The position numbers and the translations under genes were made by a program. Shown here one piece after another: positions 49,701-60,291 of a stretch of 64,000 nucleotides of DNA. Source of the DNA: Yamagishiella unicocca (Eukaryota; Chlorophyta; Chlorophyceae; Chlamydomonadales; Volvocaceae); NCBI GenBank assembly GCA_003116995.1, contig BDSL01000082.1, positions 124,001 through 188,000 on the forward strand, given 5' to 3'. The notes beneath the pieces were generated by a model, which had not been told where the DNA came from, did not search any database, and saw nothing but the letters and a program-made list of their open reading frames with translations. Within the stretch, counting starts at the first letter, position 1; every line of letters starts with the position of its first letter.

Positions 49701-51951
49701 CCCCTCCCAGCCACCCCCCTCCCAGCCACCCCCCTCCCAGCCACCCCCCTCCCAGCCACCCCCCTCCCAGCCACCCCCCTCCCAGCCACTCCCCTCCCAG
49801 CCACCCCCCTCCCAGCCACCCCCCTCCTAAAGCCTGCCCCAAGCCCGCACAGCAGCGAGCCCCTCCCGCCACCCAACCCCTCCACCCAACGCAGGCTGTG
49901 GCCCGTCGCCGCCAACGGCTTCCGCGACCTGAACACACGGTCCCGCATGCAGGCGGATGCGGTGAACCAGAACGCGGCGCGGCTGAGGGAGCTGCAGGTG
50001 CGGATGCGGGTGGGGGTGCGGGGCGGTGTATGCGGCCCAGCGCGGGAGGCGGGGGCGGCGGGAGAGGGAGAGGGAACTAGGCGCGGCTGAGCAGACTGGG
50101 ACCAGGTGGGCAGGTACACGCATTTGGGAGTTCCGGGATGTTGCCGTTGCCCAGGAGCCCACCCAGTCAGGGCGACTCTCCCTAAACCCCCCATAAAAAC
50201 CCTAAAACCCTGAAACCCTGAAACCCTGAAACCCTGAAACCCAAAACCCAGGACCGCGCCTCGGCCATGTCCCGTCGTGCCGCCGGCGAGTTCCGCTCCC
50301 GGGTCACCTCCCTCCAGCGGCAGCACACCGACCTCAGCCACAAGCTGCTGCACGTGCTGCGGTGTGTGGACGCGCTGGAGAGCAGGCTGGCGCTGTCCGC
50401 CGGGTGAGAGGCGGGGTGGGGTGGCTGGCGGGGTTTTAGGGTTTTTAAACCCTCAGTGATGGACGGGGTGGGGAGTGATGGACGGGGTGGGGAGTGATGG
50501 ACGGGTGGGGAGTGGTGGACGGGATGGGGTGGCTGGCTGGGAAATGGTGGACGGGATGGGGTGGCTGGCTGGGGAGTGGTGGGCGGGGTGGGGTGGCTGG
50601 CGGGGGGTGGTGGTGGCTGGCTGGGGAGTGGTGGGCGGGGTGGGGTGGCTGGCTGGGGAGTGGTGGCTGGCGGGGGAGTGGTGGCTGGCTGGGGAGTGGT
50701 GGCTGGCTGGGTGGGTTATCGACTGACAGGGGCCACACCTCCAGACGCTCTCTCCTCGGCCAAGGGCCACGCCTCTATATGCCCTCTCTCCCGCCGTGTG
50801 TGTCTTTCCGCTCCCTCCCACCCCCCATCTCTTCCGGACCACCATCTTCAATGCGCTTGGTTTGTCGGCCGTGGGTTCGCGGATTATATAATTTTTAACC
50901 CCCTCTACCTCCATCCCCCATCCCCGCGGCTCACCCGCAGCTACAACGCGCAGCAGTCCCGGCAGCAGGTTGCGGAGCTGGGCCGCCAGCTGGCACGTCT
51001 GGAGGAGGCGGTGGCGCCGGCGGCGGCGGCAGCGGGGCTGCAGCAGCGCCTGGGGGTGGGTCGCTTGGGGGGTGTTCCGGGGCGGCGGGACCCCAGGGGT
51101 GGGCAGCTGGCAAGGTGGCGGTCGGAAAGGACGCCCGACTCCATTGCTCTCCGCTGGGGACGAGGTGGCGGCCGCGGCCTTGCCATGGGCCCTGGGCCTG
51201 CTGATCCAACCGGCAGCCAGCTGCTGTCCCTCTCCCTGCCCATTTGCCCTCCGTGTGGGTCTTTGCGGTTGATTGAAAAACACACCGTCCCCAATGCTAC
51301 CTTCCCCCCACTGCAAGGCGGTGGCGGCGGCTGCCCGCATGCGTGCTGGCAGCGCGGACGGCGGCGGCTCAGGCGGCGCATCAGCGGTGAGGGGGCGGTC
51401 CAGCGGGCAACGGCAGGGGGCACATACACACCTACACACACGCACACGCCGCGCCGTCCCGGCTGCTTACTTTCCGCGGAGTGTCGTGGCGAAGTGGTAA
51501 ACGCTGCCAGCACCTCCCCGGACTCAACACTGCCCTTCCGCCCCTGTCGGACGCCGCAAGACACCCTTCCAACCGCTAACCAACCAAACCAACCGTATCG
51601 GTACCCCACGGCCTCGGGTCCCCGCAGGTCAGACTGGACGAACGGTCGCAGTCGCAGCTGTTCTCGGTGCTCCGAGACCATGCCGAGGCGGTACGGCAGC
51701 TCCAGGTGGGTTGCAGGTTAACCGCCTGCCGGCGATTGGCAGGTTCAGACGGGGCGTCATCGCAAGGCATGGGGATGCGGGGTTTACAAGCGCGCCTCCG
51801 GCTGCCCCGTATTACTAATGCGGCATGCTGTACGCCGCTCGTCCTCCAGGCCGTACTCAAGCAGGACGAGCTCGACGTGGAGGTGCTGAAGCGGCTGACC
51901 TCGGCTGGGGGGTCCAGCGGCAGTGGGATGGGCAACGAGCTGGCCGTGTGA
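46711..51951 (+). CDS. NUP54: Nucleoporin NUP54 (FG-repeat channel nucleoporin)
   Basis: Exons 46711-46731, 46861-47320, 47836-47924, 48432-48664, 49895-49997, 50252-50403, 50941-51055, 51318-51386, 51628-51705 and 51850-51951 join in frame to 473 aa. NUP54 belongs to the central NUP62-NUP58-NUP54 channel complex of the nuclear pore, where its FG repeats bind transport receptors. Residues 8-190 are an Ala/Pro-rich FG domain with many FG motifs and a poly-Gln run. Residues about 191-268 match the region before the Nup54 domain (LTRLAAAYNP, KPPGFVDENRW). LWPVAANGFRDLNTR opens the conserved alpha-helical Nup54 domain, and three coiled-coil stretches continue to the C-terminus. The first exon codes only seven residues (MAASPFQ). 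Minisatellites fill introns 4 and 6. A TGTAA signal at 52367 may end the transcript. Confidence 0.92.
48720..49425. repeat. 30-bp minisatellite in NUP54 intron 4
   Basis: About 23-24 copies of GGGGTATGCCTGGTGCCGTG followed by GGGGGTTGGC, differing mainly in G-run length and a TATG/GATG change. The unit is a multiple of three, so long artificial frames exist in several phases on both strands. Confidence 0.97.
49684..49830. repeat. 14-bp minisatellite in NUP54 intron 4
   Basis: About ten copies of CCCCTCCCAGCCAC lie upstream of the exon 5 acceptor. Confidence 0.95.
50455..50715. repeat. Compound minisatellite in NUP54 intron 6
   Basis: GATGGACGGGGTGGGGAGT units grade into GGCTGGCTGGGGAGTGGT units across most of the first half of the intron. 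Confidence 0.9.
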
Positions 51952-52499
51952 GGGCAACCATGGGGGTAATGTGAGCCGCTGCGGTGGCGGGAGGTTTGCG
52001 AGAATAAAACCGCGGGGGGCCTTATGTACGTGCGACTAGGTAGGGATATGGCTTGGGAACCACCCGGGGAGCCGTGTCGGCAGTTTCTCAGAGTCAGATC
52101 GGGAGCATGAAATGTGTTTCGGAGCCATCAGCTTTATCGGTGGATGGCCAGCCAGCGCGCCGTACTGACATTAGCACGCAGCGCCTTCCGCTGTTGGTGT
52201 TCCACCGGATCAGATTTGGGATCTGGTTCGTGTGCGTGATGTGTGTGAGTGTGTTTTACACGATGTACGGCGTTAGCCCTCTTGATCGTGTACGGAGGCC
52301 GTACGTTCCGGGGGCTCAAGAGCAGCGCAAAAGGATGGGAAGAGATATGCAGCTAGCGTCGCAGTTTGTAAAAGCATACGCACCTTATCTGAGAAAGGCC
52401 CCCTACTGCGAGCCTAATCCTCAAATCATCGAACTAGCCAGGAGGGGTGCCTAACATGCCGTCTCAATCCACGGCAGCGGCCTGCCAGCGAGCGACCTG
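51952..52499. other. NUP54 downstream region
   Basis: Probably the NUP54 3' UTR, with TGTAA at 52367. An open frame at 52053-52454 lacks a convincing ATG start and any motif, and is not called as a gene. Confidence 0.5.
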
Positions 52500-52885
52500 T
52501 CTCGAATCAGTGCCTAGCAGGCTTCGTGCCTGCAGGGATCCCTGACCTTAGCCCTACACGCATCCTAGGCTGTGCATCCGCCCCGCCGTAAAGGCAGGCC
52601 AGGTTGCTCCCTTCCGACCGAACTCGGAAGCTGCTCCGCCGGCCCCCCGTCTGTTCGACCGGCCTCTCGGCGGAGCTGCGGATTCGCGCATCTCAGGAAC
52701 ATTGGGGAGGAATACTAAGGAACATTGGAGAGGAATACTAAGGAACATTGGAGAGGAATACTAAGGAACATTGGAGAGGAATACTAATAACAATATAACG
52801 CCGGCCGGAGCCTGGCGTGTATTAAGGGGGTGGGGAACTAAGGGGCGGACTTCGACTCTACATGCCCACACCACCGGTATCGGAG
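52500..52885 (-). ncRNA. Candidate signal recognition particle (7SL) RNA
   Basis: On the minus strand, the motif GGUCGGAAGGGAGCA (52605-52619) resembles the helix 8 GGAA-loop motif that binds SRP54. A hairpin in front of it (GGCC-GGUC-GAACA-GAC-GGGGGGCC) sits where helix 6 belongs. Both are enclosed by AUCCG/CGGAU and CUCCGCC/GGCGGGG. Further helix 5 pairs are visible: AGGCU (52809-52813) with AGCCU (52567-52571), UACACGC (52815-52821) with GCGUGUA (52555-52561), and CCUUA (52823-52827) with UAAGG (52546-52550). Upstream, GGUGG...GGGCAUGUAG...CCACC (52829-52875) looks like the Alu-domain 5' half with a UGU motif. SRP RNA guides secretory ribosomes to the ER. About 125 nt, including four 23-bp repeats, interrupts one strand of helix 5. 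Exact ends are uncertain. Confidence 0.55.
52695..52786. repeat. 23-bp tandem repeat, four copies
   Basis: AGGAACATTGGAGAGGAATA plus CTA is repeated four times with one base change. The array lies inside the candidate SRP RNA. Confidence 0.97.
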
Positions 52886-52929
52886 AGGAACTAGGATGGC
52901 TGATTGCTGCATGCTGCTCGTAGTCGTAC

Positions 52930-53697
52930 TTGTTACAGCGGACTCCAGACCAAAAGGCAGGGCCACCGGGCACATTGTCATGCCCCACAGCAGGCATCAC
53001 CTGTCGCCGACACCAGGTGTAACACTTCTCGACCTGTTGCTGGGTGGCGCGGGCGCGCGGCACCACAGCCCCGCGGACTGGCGCTGCTGGCAGGCGGGCT
53101 GCAGGTTACCAAGCTGCAGGGTCTCAAGTTCCAAACGTAAAGGCGGCGCTGACTGCGGCTGCGTCGACCTCGTGACCTATTCACGCAGCAAGGAGCCGCG
53201 GGCGTTCTTCAAGCGCGGTGTGTTACATTGTGTAGAAGCACAACCAAAACAACCAACACAACCAACACAACCAAGCAGAAGAACCACGCCGAGGAATGAG
53301 GCGTGGTTCCGCTAAATACTCTGCGGCACCAACGGATTTGGTCAGAAGGGCCCTGCGCCCGACCTGAATCGCGAGATTCACACGTGTCCCCATCGTTGTC
53401 GGAATGAGTGGAAACCGAATCCATGACGCAATCAATCCTAACAGCAACAGAGGCGCTGTAGTTACGGCAGCAGCATACAAGCGGGAACGCAGATGCCCTG
53501 GCTCCGGAACCAGTGCCGGTGAAACGTACGTGCCGGCGCTGGGGCGTGGCAACATTGCGCTGGACACTGGAGGAGACGAACGAGCTTCTGGTGAGTGTGG
53601 GTGTTGGTATCCACTCCAGGTCGCCATCAGAAACGACAACGGGGTGCAGGCGAATCATCACCTTTTGCCTTTTGCTCTGGAGCCCATTGTGACAAGT
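52930..53697. mobile_element. About 770-bp TIR element, family B relative
   Basis: The left end ACTTGTTACAGCGGACTCCA continuing into GACCAAAAGGCA is mirrored at the right end by TGCCTTTTGCTCTGGAGCCC continuing into ATTGTGACAAGT. These are about 32-bp inverted repeats with a few mismatches. The outer motif matches the 39430-39713 element. The interior contains a perfect 10-bp hairpin at 53281-53309 (GAACCACGCC and its complement) and no transposase-like frame, so it is presumably non-autonomous. Confidence 0.7.
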
Positions 53698-55079
53698 GCT
53701 ACTGCGGTTTCCAGGTCCCATGGGTCCGAAAGCCAGGTCCATAACGCACACCGCTCTGGGTCGCACGGGTCGGCCGAAGTACGGAGATAAGTTCTTGCCG
53801 GACGGGTCGGTACATATAGCCCTTGCATGTGTGATTGGCGGCGTGTGTAGGTTACCGGGACTAGGTTAGCACCCATTCTGATTGGTATGAGGGCACGCGT
53901 GAATGCCTGTACTACGGCAGGGGCCTTATGATGTCACGAGGGCGTACAAGGGAGGAATGGTGTCCACGTAGATTCCTTCCTAAAGACTGCAACAGGCCAA
54001 TCAACTAGCGGCAACAAGCTTATGGCAGTGCCGGTGCTGATCGTGCGACGGCCAGTGCGGGCCCAACAACGGCTGCCCCAAAACCGACTTGTGGCGAAGG
54101 ACCAGTGGCGACGGAACAGACGCAACAGAACAGCGGCAACGGACAGGCAGCAATGGACAGCAACAGTTACAGCAACAATTCTGTGCTCCTGTCTCCTTTA
54201 ACCGGTAATCTCGTGGCTCGATGCTGAGAATGGACGGCTTGGTACTGAAGGCTGGAAGCGAGAGGAACGGGGAGCGACTGCCAAGGGCCCTTACACTGCA
54301 GAGAGAGCAACAGCGAAACGAACACCGGCTGCGCGGCAGAGGCCGCCAGCCACACACGGACAACCGCGCAGCCGAACCCACACACGGCGCGACCCGCCAA
54401 GCACGCACGCACACGGCCCAACCAGCCGCCAAAGCGACCCCGCACACGCGCGGCCAAAGACGCCCACAACACGGAAGCGCAGCGCGCTAAACCCACACCG
54501 GGCATGCAGGCTCACAGCCGGGGCGGCTCCACGCGCCCCCTGGGCGCAACGTCCCCGGATCGACACGACAAAACCCGTGATGGGCCAAACTACGACCGGC
54601 ACTCAGAACCCTATATCCCGGTCACCGCCCCACTACAGAAGCCCCAAACCCCCAACCCCGACCCCTGGTCCCCCGAGACCCCCACCGCGCGGCGACCGTC
54701 CGAGACCGGCCTCAGCCGGAACCCGTAGCCGGCCCGCCGCCAGCTGAGCCGAACGTGGAGGCTTCTGTAGGGCAGGATGCAGTAGGGAGAGGGTTGTGAA
54801 CAAGCTCCAGGAGGGGAGGTGGGCGGGTAACAACAGCTAAAAAGTGAAGCCCAACAGAGTAAAAGGACGAATTGGACTCGCCACCCGATTACGGTTGTAC
54901 GACAGTCGCACAGAACCAGCCTTAAGAGTCTCCATCGCTACGCTCCGTCGCCTCCAACGTAGGGCGTAAGGGGCAAACGGCTAGGAGTACCTAACTAGCG
55001 GCCAGCCGGCCAGCCGCTAAACTACTAACGGCCACCGCTAGCGGCGACTGCCTAGGTACCGGCCACCGACCAACCGCGA
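53698..55079. other. Gene-poor region
   Basis: I see no exon chain, RNA gene or clear repeat in this 1.4-kb stretch. Several frames of 60-150 codons on both strands show no recognisable motif. Confidence 0.5.
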
Positions 55080-56354
55080 GAGAGAGAGAGACCGCAAACG
55101 ACCAACCGCAGAGAGAGAGAGACCGCGTTACAGTGGCCGCACGACAGGCGGCACCCGCCCTTATCCCGGCGGGAAAGCACTGCGGAAGAGACACGGAACC
55201 AAGGTCGGGTACGGGCAACAGCAGGCAAACAGCATCATGCAAAGTCAGCACAAGCGACGGCAGGACACGGCCCCATGCAGGCCACCCTTACGCGTCAAAA
55301 CCACCACAAAAGCCCCCATTGGCTCACCTGCCCATCACCCGCACCACTCGTATCTCGAACCAGCAAAGGTGGCACCAGGAAAGAAAGAACGAAAGAACAA
55401 ACAGCAGCCAAGGCAAGCTAGCTAGGGCGGCACGGCGCACATGAGCCGACCCCCGGTTACGAACAAAAATGGGTGGTCCACCCCCACGTCACCCCAGTCC
55501 TTGCGGGGCAAACCCAAGCCCGCAAAGTCCCGCAGCAAGGCCCAGAACTTAGCAAGGAGGCCAGAACGCATAGCAGCAGGGAGGGTGGTGCCGGAGAGCC
55601 GATGAGAGTGTATGTACCGGCGCGCCCACTCCATCGCGTTGAGCGCCGCCAACGCCACCACATCCCACACACACTGCAGCACAGTGGTCGGATCCGGCGA
55701 CACACACAACCACACATGCTCACGCGTGACCCCGCACCCACAGCAGACTTCCAGTTCATCCCAGAGCGGGCGGACGAGGGGGCAAGACCAAAAGTGATGC
55801 AAGCGCGGCGACTCGGCCACACCCGCTGCAGCGGGGTAACAGCCGCAAGCACACGGTTCGGGTGGGACCAGCGGGAGGTGAGAGGAGCCCGGCATGGGCA
55901 CCCCGTCAACCGCCAGCCGCCAGAGGACCTCCTTCCACCGCGGCTCCCACTTAAGACGCTTCCACAACCGCCGCCATACCGCGCGTAACGCCACAAGGGC
56001 CGCCTCGGGCGTGGCAGCCACAGCAGGGGACAGCCCGAGCGCCTCCCGCACATACGCCGCATGACAGGCCTGCCTGGGGCGCTCCAGTTCCGCCGCCTGG
56101 AGCAGGGTGCCCAGCTTGACGGTGAAGGAGGTGAGGGGCAGCACGGCGTCCACACCCAGCCGCCACCCCAGGCGAGCAAGGAGGAGAGCATCCACCTCGT
56201 CAGGCGACGGCGGGGCGGGGCCATCGGGCGCCAGGCGAGCAGCAGCGAGCCATGCGGGCGAGATGTCAGAAAGGAGAGCGGCCACCGCAGCACCCGCCCA
56301 CTGAGCTGATTGATGCCATTCCTTTTCCAATGCACCATAAATGAATAGCCACAC
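55080..56354 (-). mobile_element. 5'-truncated LINE retrotransposon
   Basis: A 310-codon minus-strand frame (55422-56354) resembles the C-terminal part of non-LTR reverse-transcriptase proteins with a zf-RVT-like end: a CACGC pair followed by HHFWSCPLVRPLWDEL. The catalytic reverse-transcriptase core is absent. Downstream on the minus strand, 55080-55405 matches the 273-bp 3' unit found twice at 44939-45530 and ends in TCTC tracts. A smaller fragment of the same element is at 59150-59290. It is a dead copy, as expected from 5' truncation. Confidence 0.75.
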
Positions 56355-56639
56355 AACCTATCAGCATCACAGCAGCCAACAGCCGCGCACCCAGCTGACA
56401 CCCAGTGCAGGAAGACACACAGTGTCACCCACCCAGCACACGCCCAAAGCCCATCAGCACATAGCTCATAGGCCAAGAGCAGCCGCCCAACACCCAGCAC
56501 AGCATAGCCGAACACCCACCAGACGTGCGCCCAGCTGACACATAGCCGCATAACCTATCAGCATCAGAGCGGCCACCAGGCACGCGCCCGCTTCACCCTG
56601 TGGATAGCATCACTGCACAAGGCAAGTGGAACCTCGCGC

Positions 56640-58690
56640 ACGCCATCAACCACACGCGCACACACCCATGAGCACCCGCATCACATACGCGGGTAGGCGG
56701 CGCCGCATCACACCGCACCACACCGCATAAGCACATACCAGTAGGTGGCACTGCACCGCATAGGCGCATAGGCACCACCCACGAACACCCACATAGCCGC
56801 ATAAATAGGTGGCACCACATAGGTGCGTACGTGGCACCAGCAGTGCGTACCTTTCTGCGTGTAGTGCGTAGGCACTGCATCATCGCAGCGCATAGGCACA
56901 TAGGCAGCACCGCACCGCATAGGCGTATAAGCGGCACCGCACCGCATAGGTGACATCGCACCGCATAGGCACATAGGCGCCACCCATACCGCATAAGCAC
57001 CACATGGCCCCACATAGGTGCGTACATGGTACTACATAAGCACGTAGCTAGCACTGCACCTCATAAGCACGTAGATGGCACCGCACTGCATAGCACATAG
57101 CTAGCACCACATACGCGCATAGGCGGCAGTACCACCTAGCATCTAGCAGCACCCAGGTGACACTACGTAGACACCCATGAGCACCCGCATCACATAGGCG
57201 GGCGGCACCGCACCACACCGCATAGGCGCATAGGCATCACGCACAGGCACATAGGTGGCACCGCATAGGCGCATAGGCGCATAGGCGGCACCGCACCGCA
57301 TAGGCGGCACCGCACCGCATAGGCGCATAGGTGGCACCGCACCGCATAGGTAACATTGCACCGCATAGGCGCATACGTGGCACCGCATACGCGCATAGGC
57401 GGCACCGCACCGCATTGGCAAGATTATACCGCATAGGCGCATAACTGACATTGCACCGCATTGGCGCATAAGCGGCACCGCACCGCATAGGCACATAGGT
57501 GCGTACGTGGCACTGCACCACATTGGCACATAGGCGGCACCACACCACATAGGCACATACGCGGCAGCGCACCGCATAGGTGACATCGCACCGCATAGGC
57601 GCGTACGTCGTACTACACGAGCACGTAGCTAGCACTGCACCTCATAAGCACGTACGTGACATCGCACCGCATAGGCGCATAGGCGGCACCGCACCGCATA
57701 GGCACATAGGTGCATACGTGACACTGCACCACATAGGCACGTAGGCGGCACCACACCACATAGGCGCATAGGCGGCACCGCACCGCATAGATAGCATCGC
57801 ACCGCATAGGCGCATACGTGGCACCACACCGCATAGGCACATAGGCGGCAGCGCACCGCATAGCTGACGTCGCACCGCATAGGTGCACAGCTGGCACCGC
57901 ACCGCATAGGTAACATCGCACCGCATAGGCACATAGGCGGCAGTGCACCGCATAGGCAACATCGCACCGCATAGGCGCATAGGCGGCACCGCACCGCATA
58001 GCTGACACCGCACCGCATACGCGCATAGGCGGCACCGCACCGCATTGGCAACATTATACCGCATAGGCGCATAACTGACATTGCACCGCATTGGCGCATA
58101 AGCGGCACCGCACCGCATAGGCACATAGGTGCGTACGTGGCACTGCACCACATAGGCACATAGGCGGCACCACACCACATAGGCACATACGCGGCAGCGC
58201 ACCGCATAGGTGACATCGCACCGCATAGGCGCGTACGTCGTACTACACCAGCACGTAGCTAGCACTGCACCTCATAAGCACGTACGTGACATCGCACCGC
58301 ATAGGCGCATAGGCGGCACCGCACCGCATAGGCACATAGGTGCATACGTGACACTGCACCACATAGGCACGTAGGCGGCACCACACCACATAGGCGCATA
58401 GGCGGCAGCGCACCGCATAGGTGACATCGCACCGCATAGGCGCATAGGCGGCACCGCACCGCATAGGCAACATCGCACCGCATTGGCGCATAGGCGGCAC
58501 CGCACTGCATAGGCGCATAGGCAACATCGCACCGCATAGGCGCCACCCATCGCGCATAAGCGCCACGTGGCTCCACATAGGTGGGTATGTGGTACTACAT
58601 AAGCACGTAGCTAGCACTGCACCTGATACCCACGTAGATGGCACCGCACTACATACGCACATAAGTAACACTGCACCACATAGCTGACGC
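56640..58690. repeat. Two-kilobase minisatellite with a 630-bp higher-order unit
   Basis: Variants of GCACCGCATAGGCGCATAGG and GGCACCGCACCGCATAGG repeat throughout. A higher-order copy is visible: the block starting at 57411 recurs at 58041 and the block at 57641 recurs at 58271, both offset by exactly 630 bp and nearly identical. Minus-strand frames rich in Cys, Ala, Tyr, Met and Arg cross the array but look like repeat artefacts. Confidence 0.92.
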
Positions 58691-58890
58691 ACCGTGGGTC
58701 TCCACCCCTAACCTGTGGGCCTCCGACCCGTGGGCCACCAACCCGTGGGCCTCCGCCCCATGGGCCACCAACCCGTGGGCCTCTGACCCGTGGGCCTCCA
58801 CCCCGTGGGCCTCTGACCCGTGGGTCTCGAACCCATCGACCTCCAACCTGTGGCCCTCCCACCCGTGGGCCACCGACCCGTCGGCCTTGC
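58690..58890. repeat. Short minisatellite, CCGTGGGCC units
   Basis: Variants of ACCCGTGGGCCTCCG and ACCCGTGGGCCACCA alternate in tandem. Confidence 0.9.
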
Positions 58891-59085
58891 AAGCATATGC
58901 CTGCAAGTATATACTCTGTGCACAAGCATATCCTTTGCAAGCATATGCCTGCAAGTATACCCCTGCAAGCATACCCTGCTTGTTCCTGCAAGCATAGCCC
59001 TGCAAGCATAGCCTTGCAAGCATAGCCTTGCAAGCATAGCCCTGCAAGCATAGCCTGGCAAGCATAGCCCTGCAAGCGTGCGCCC
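58885..59085. repeat. Short minisatellite, GCAAGCATAGCCCT units
   Basis: Copies of a 14-bp GCAAGCATAGCCCT unit and related GCAAGCATATGCCT units run up to the LINE fragment. Confidence 0.9.
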
Positions 59086-59149
59086 CTTGCAGCCCGCCCG
59101 CATGTCACGGCTGCCCCCGGCCCCGGCGGGGGAGGTAAGCCCACTCGCG

Positions 59150-59290
59150 CAGCCCCTGCGCAGCTTGTCAGAAAGGAGAGCGGCCACCGCAGCCCGCGCC
59201 GCGATGCGACGACCGCGAGAGAGAGACCGCGTTACAGTGGCCGCAAACGACGACCGCAAACGACCAACCGCAAGCGGCTTGCAAAGGTTG
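59150..59290 (-). mobile_element. LINE fragment with internal deletion
   Basis: TCAGAAAGGAGAGCGGCCAC also occurs in the LINE coding part near 56265. GAGAGACCGCGTTACAGTGG also occurs at its 3' end near 55120. Here the two pieces lie about 50 bp apart, so nearly all of the element between them is missing. Confidence 0.7.
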
Positions 59291-59325
59291 TATAAAATAA
59301 AATCGTCAAGTTTGTCATCTGTCCA

Positions 59326-59398
59326 GCGGATTTAGCTCAGTTGGGAGAGCGCCAGACTGAAGATCTGGAGGTCGCTAGTTCGATCCTAGCAATTCGCA
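59326..59398 (+). tRNA. tRNA-Phe (anticodon GAA)
   Basis: A 73-nt cloverleaf fits perfectly. The acceptor strands are GCGGATT and AATTCGC, the D arm is GCTC...GAGC, the anticodon loop CTGAAGA lies between CCAGA and TCTGG, and the T arm is GCTAG-TTCGATC-CTAGC. There is no intron. A TTTT run follows at about 59454. Confidence 0.96.
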
Positions 59399-59723
59399 AG
59401 TTACTAGCCTTCATCCAAGAAGGAAAAGAACATACCGGTACCTGGACAAAACTATTTTGTCCTTATTCAATTTACCTAACCTTCTTTGCCGCATAAGGCT
59501 TTTCATACGCTGAACCGATGTATATCAGCGACTCAGTCCTTGTTGCGTGGCCGTGCTAGAATTCTATGCCAACCTCGTAAGGAGGGTTCAGCCGTGTGTA
59601 ATTACGCAATTGTTCAGATGAATCTCTCAGGTTGGACTTCACAGGTTGGTCATCCTTGGTCATTGCAAGCCCTTGACAGCTCGCTGCACCTCGTGCCTTG
59701 GACCCTTGGGTCTTATGCCACGA
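59399..59723. other. Spacer between tRNA-Phe and the inverted repeat
   Basis: Less GC-rich sequence without a recognisable gene. A 16-base string ACATACCGGTACCTGG at about 59430 also occurs inside the adjacent inverted repeat near 59884. Confidence 0.5.
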
Positions 59724-60291
59724 ATGAAAGTCCTCGGAGCCGTTGCATTCCGAGCTAGAATGTAGACTTCGCTAGGTGATAGTGTGGTCGTAAATGTAGT
59801 CTACAATGGGCGACGGATAATGGAGGGCAGTGCAGAGCGTGGTGTCGGTGCGCATGCGAATGCTGCCTCGCATACGCAGCCGGACATACCGGTACCTGGT
59901 GGACGTCGGCGGCGCGCGCTGCCGGCTGTTTCCACTGCCTCTTGAAGAGAAGGTGTCGCTGACAGACCTGCTGGTGCCGAGGTTCTTGGGGCCCTTTCCG
60001 AGCTGGTCCTTATGGAACAGCTCGTCGGCGGACATCGGCACCAGCAGGTCTGTCAGCGACACCTTCTCTTCAAGAGGCAGTGGAAACAGCCGGCAGCGCG
60101 CGCCGCCGACGTCCACCAGGTACCGGTATGTCCGGCTGCGTATGCGAGGCAGCATTCGCATGCGCACCGACACCACGCTCTGCACTGCCCTCCATTATCC
60201 GTCGCCCATTGTAGACTACATTTACGACCACACTATCACCTAGCGAAGTCTACATTCTAGCTCGGAATGCAACGGCTCCGAGGACTTTCAT
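59724..60291. repeat. Perfect inverted repeat, 257-bp arms and 54-bp spacer
   Basis: The arms 59724-59980 and 60035-60291 read as exact reverse complements throughout, around the spacer 59981-60034. On the minus strand the right arm plus spacer reads as an uninterrupted protein fragment (RTYRYLVDVGGARCRLFPLP, then SLTDLLVPMSADELFHKDQL, then GKGPKNLG). The left arm then repeats the same sequence backwards. This indicates a recent inverted duplication of a gene fragment. A transcript would form a 257-bp hairpin. Confidence 0.95.

Noticed and set aside
52053..52454. 133-codon plus-strand frame after NUP54
   Set aside because: It has a non-ATG start and no motif. It lies where the NUP54 3' UTR is expected and approaches the end of the candidate SRP RNA.
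56593..58692. Cys/Met/Tyr/Arg-rich repeat proteins on the minus strand
   Set aside because: The frames coincide exactly with the GCATAGGCG minisatellite, open in several phases, and have no independent start or splice context.
59830..60243. Two separate genes encoding the same peptide on opposite strands
   Set aside because: The identical peptides are the two arms of a perfect inverted repeat, so this is one duplicated fragment and not two genes.
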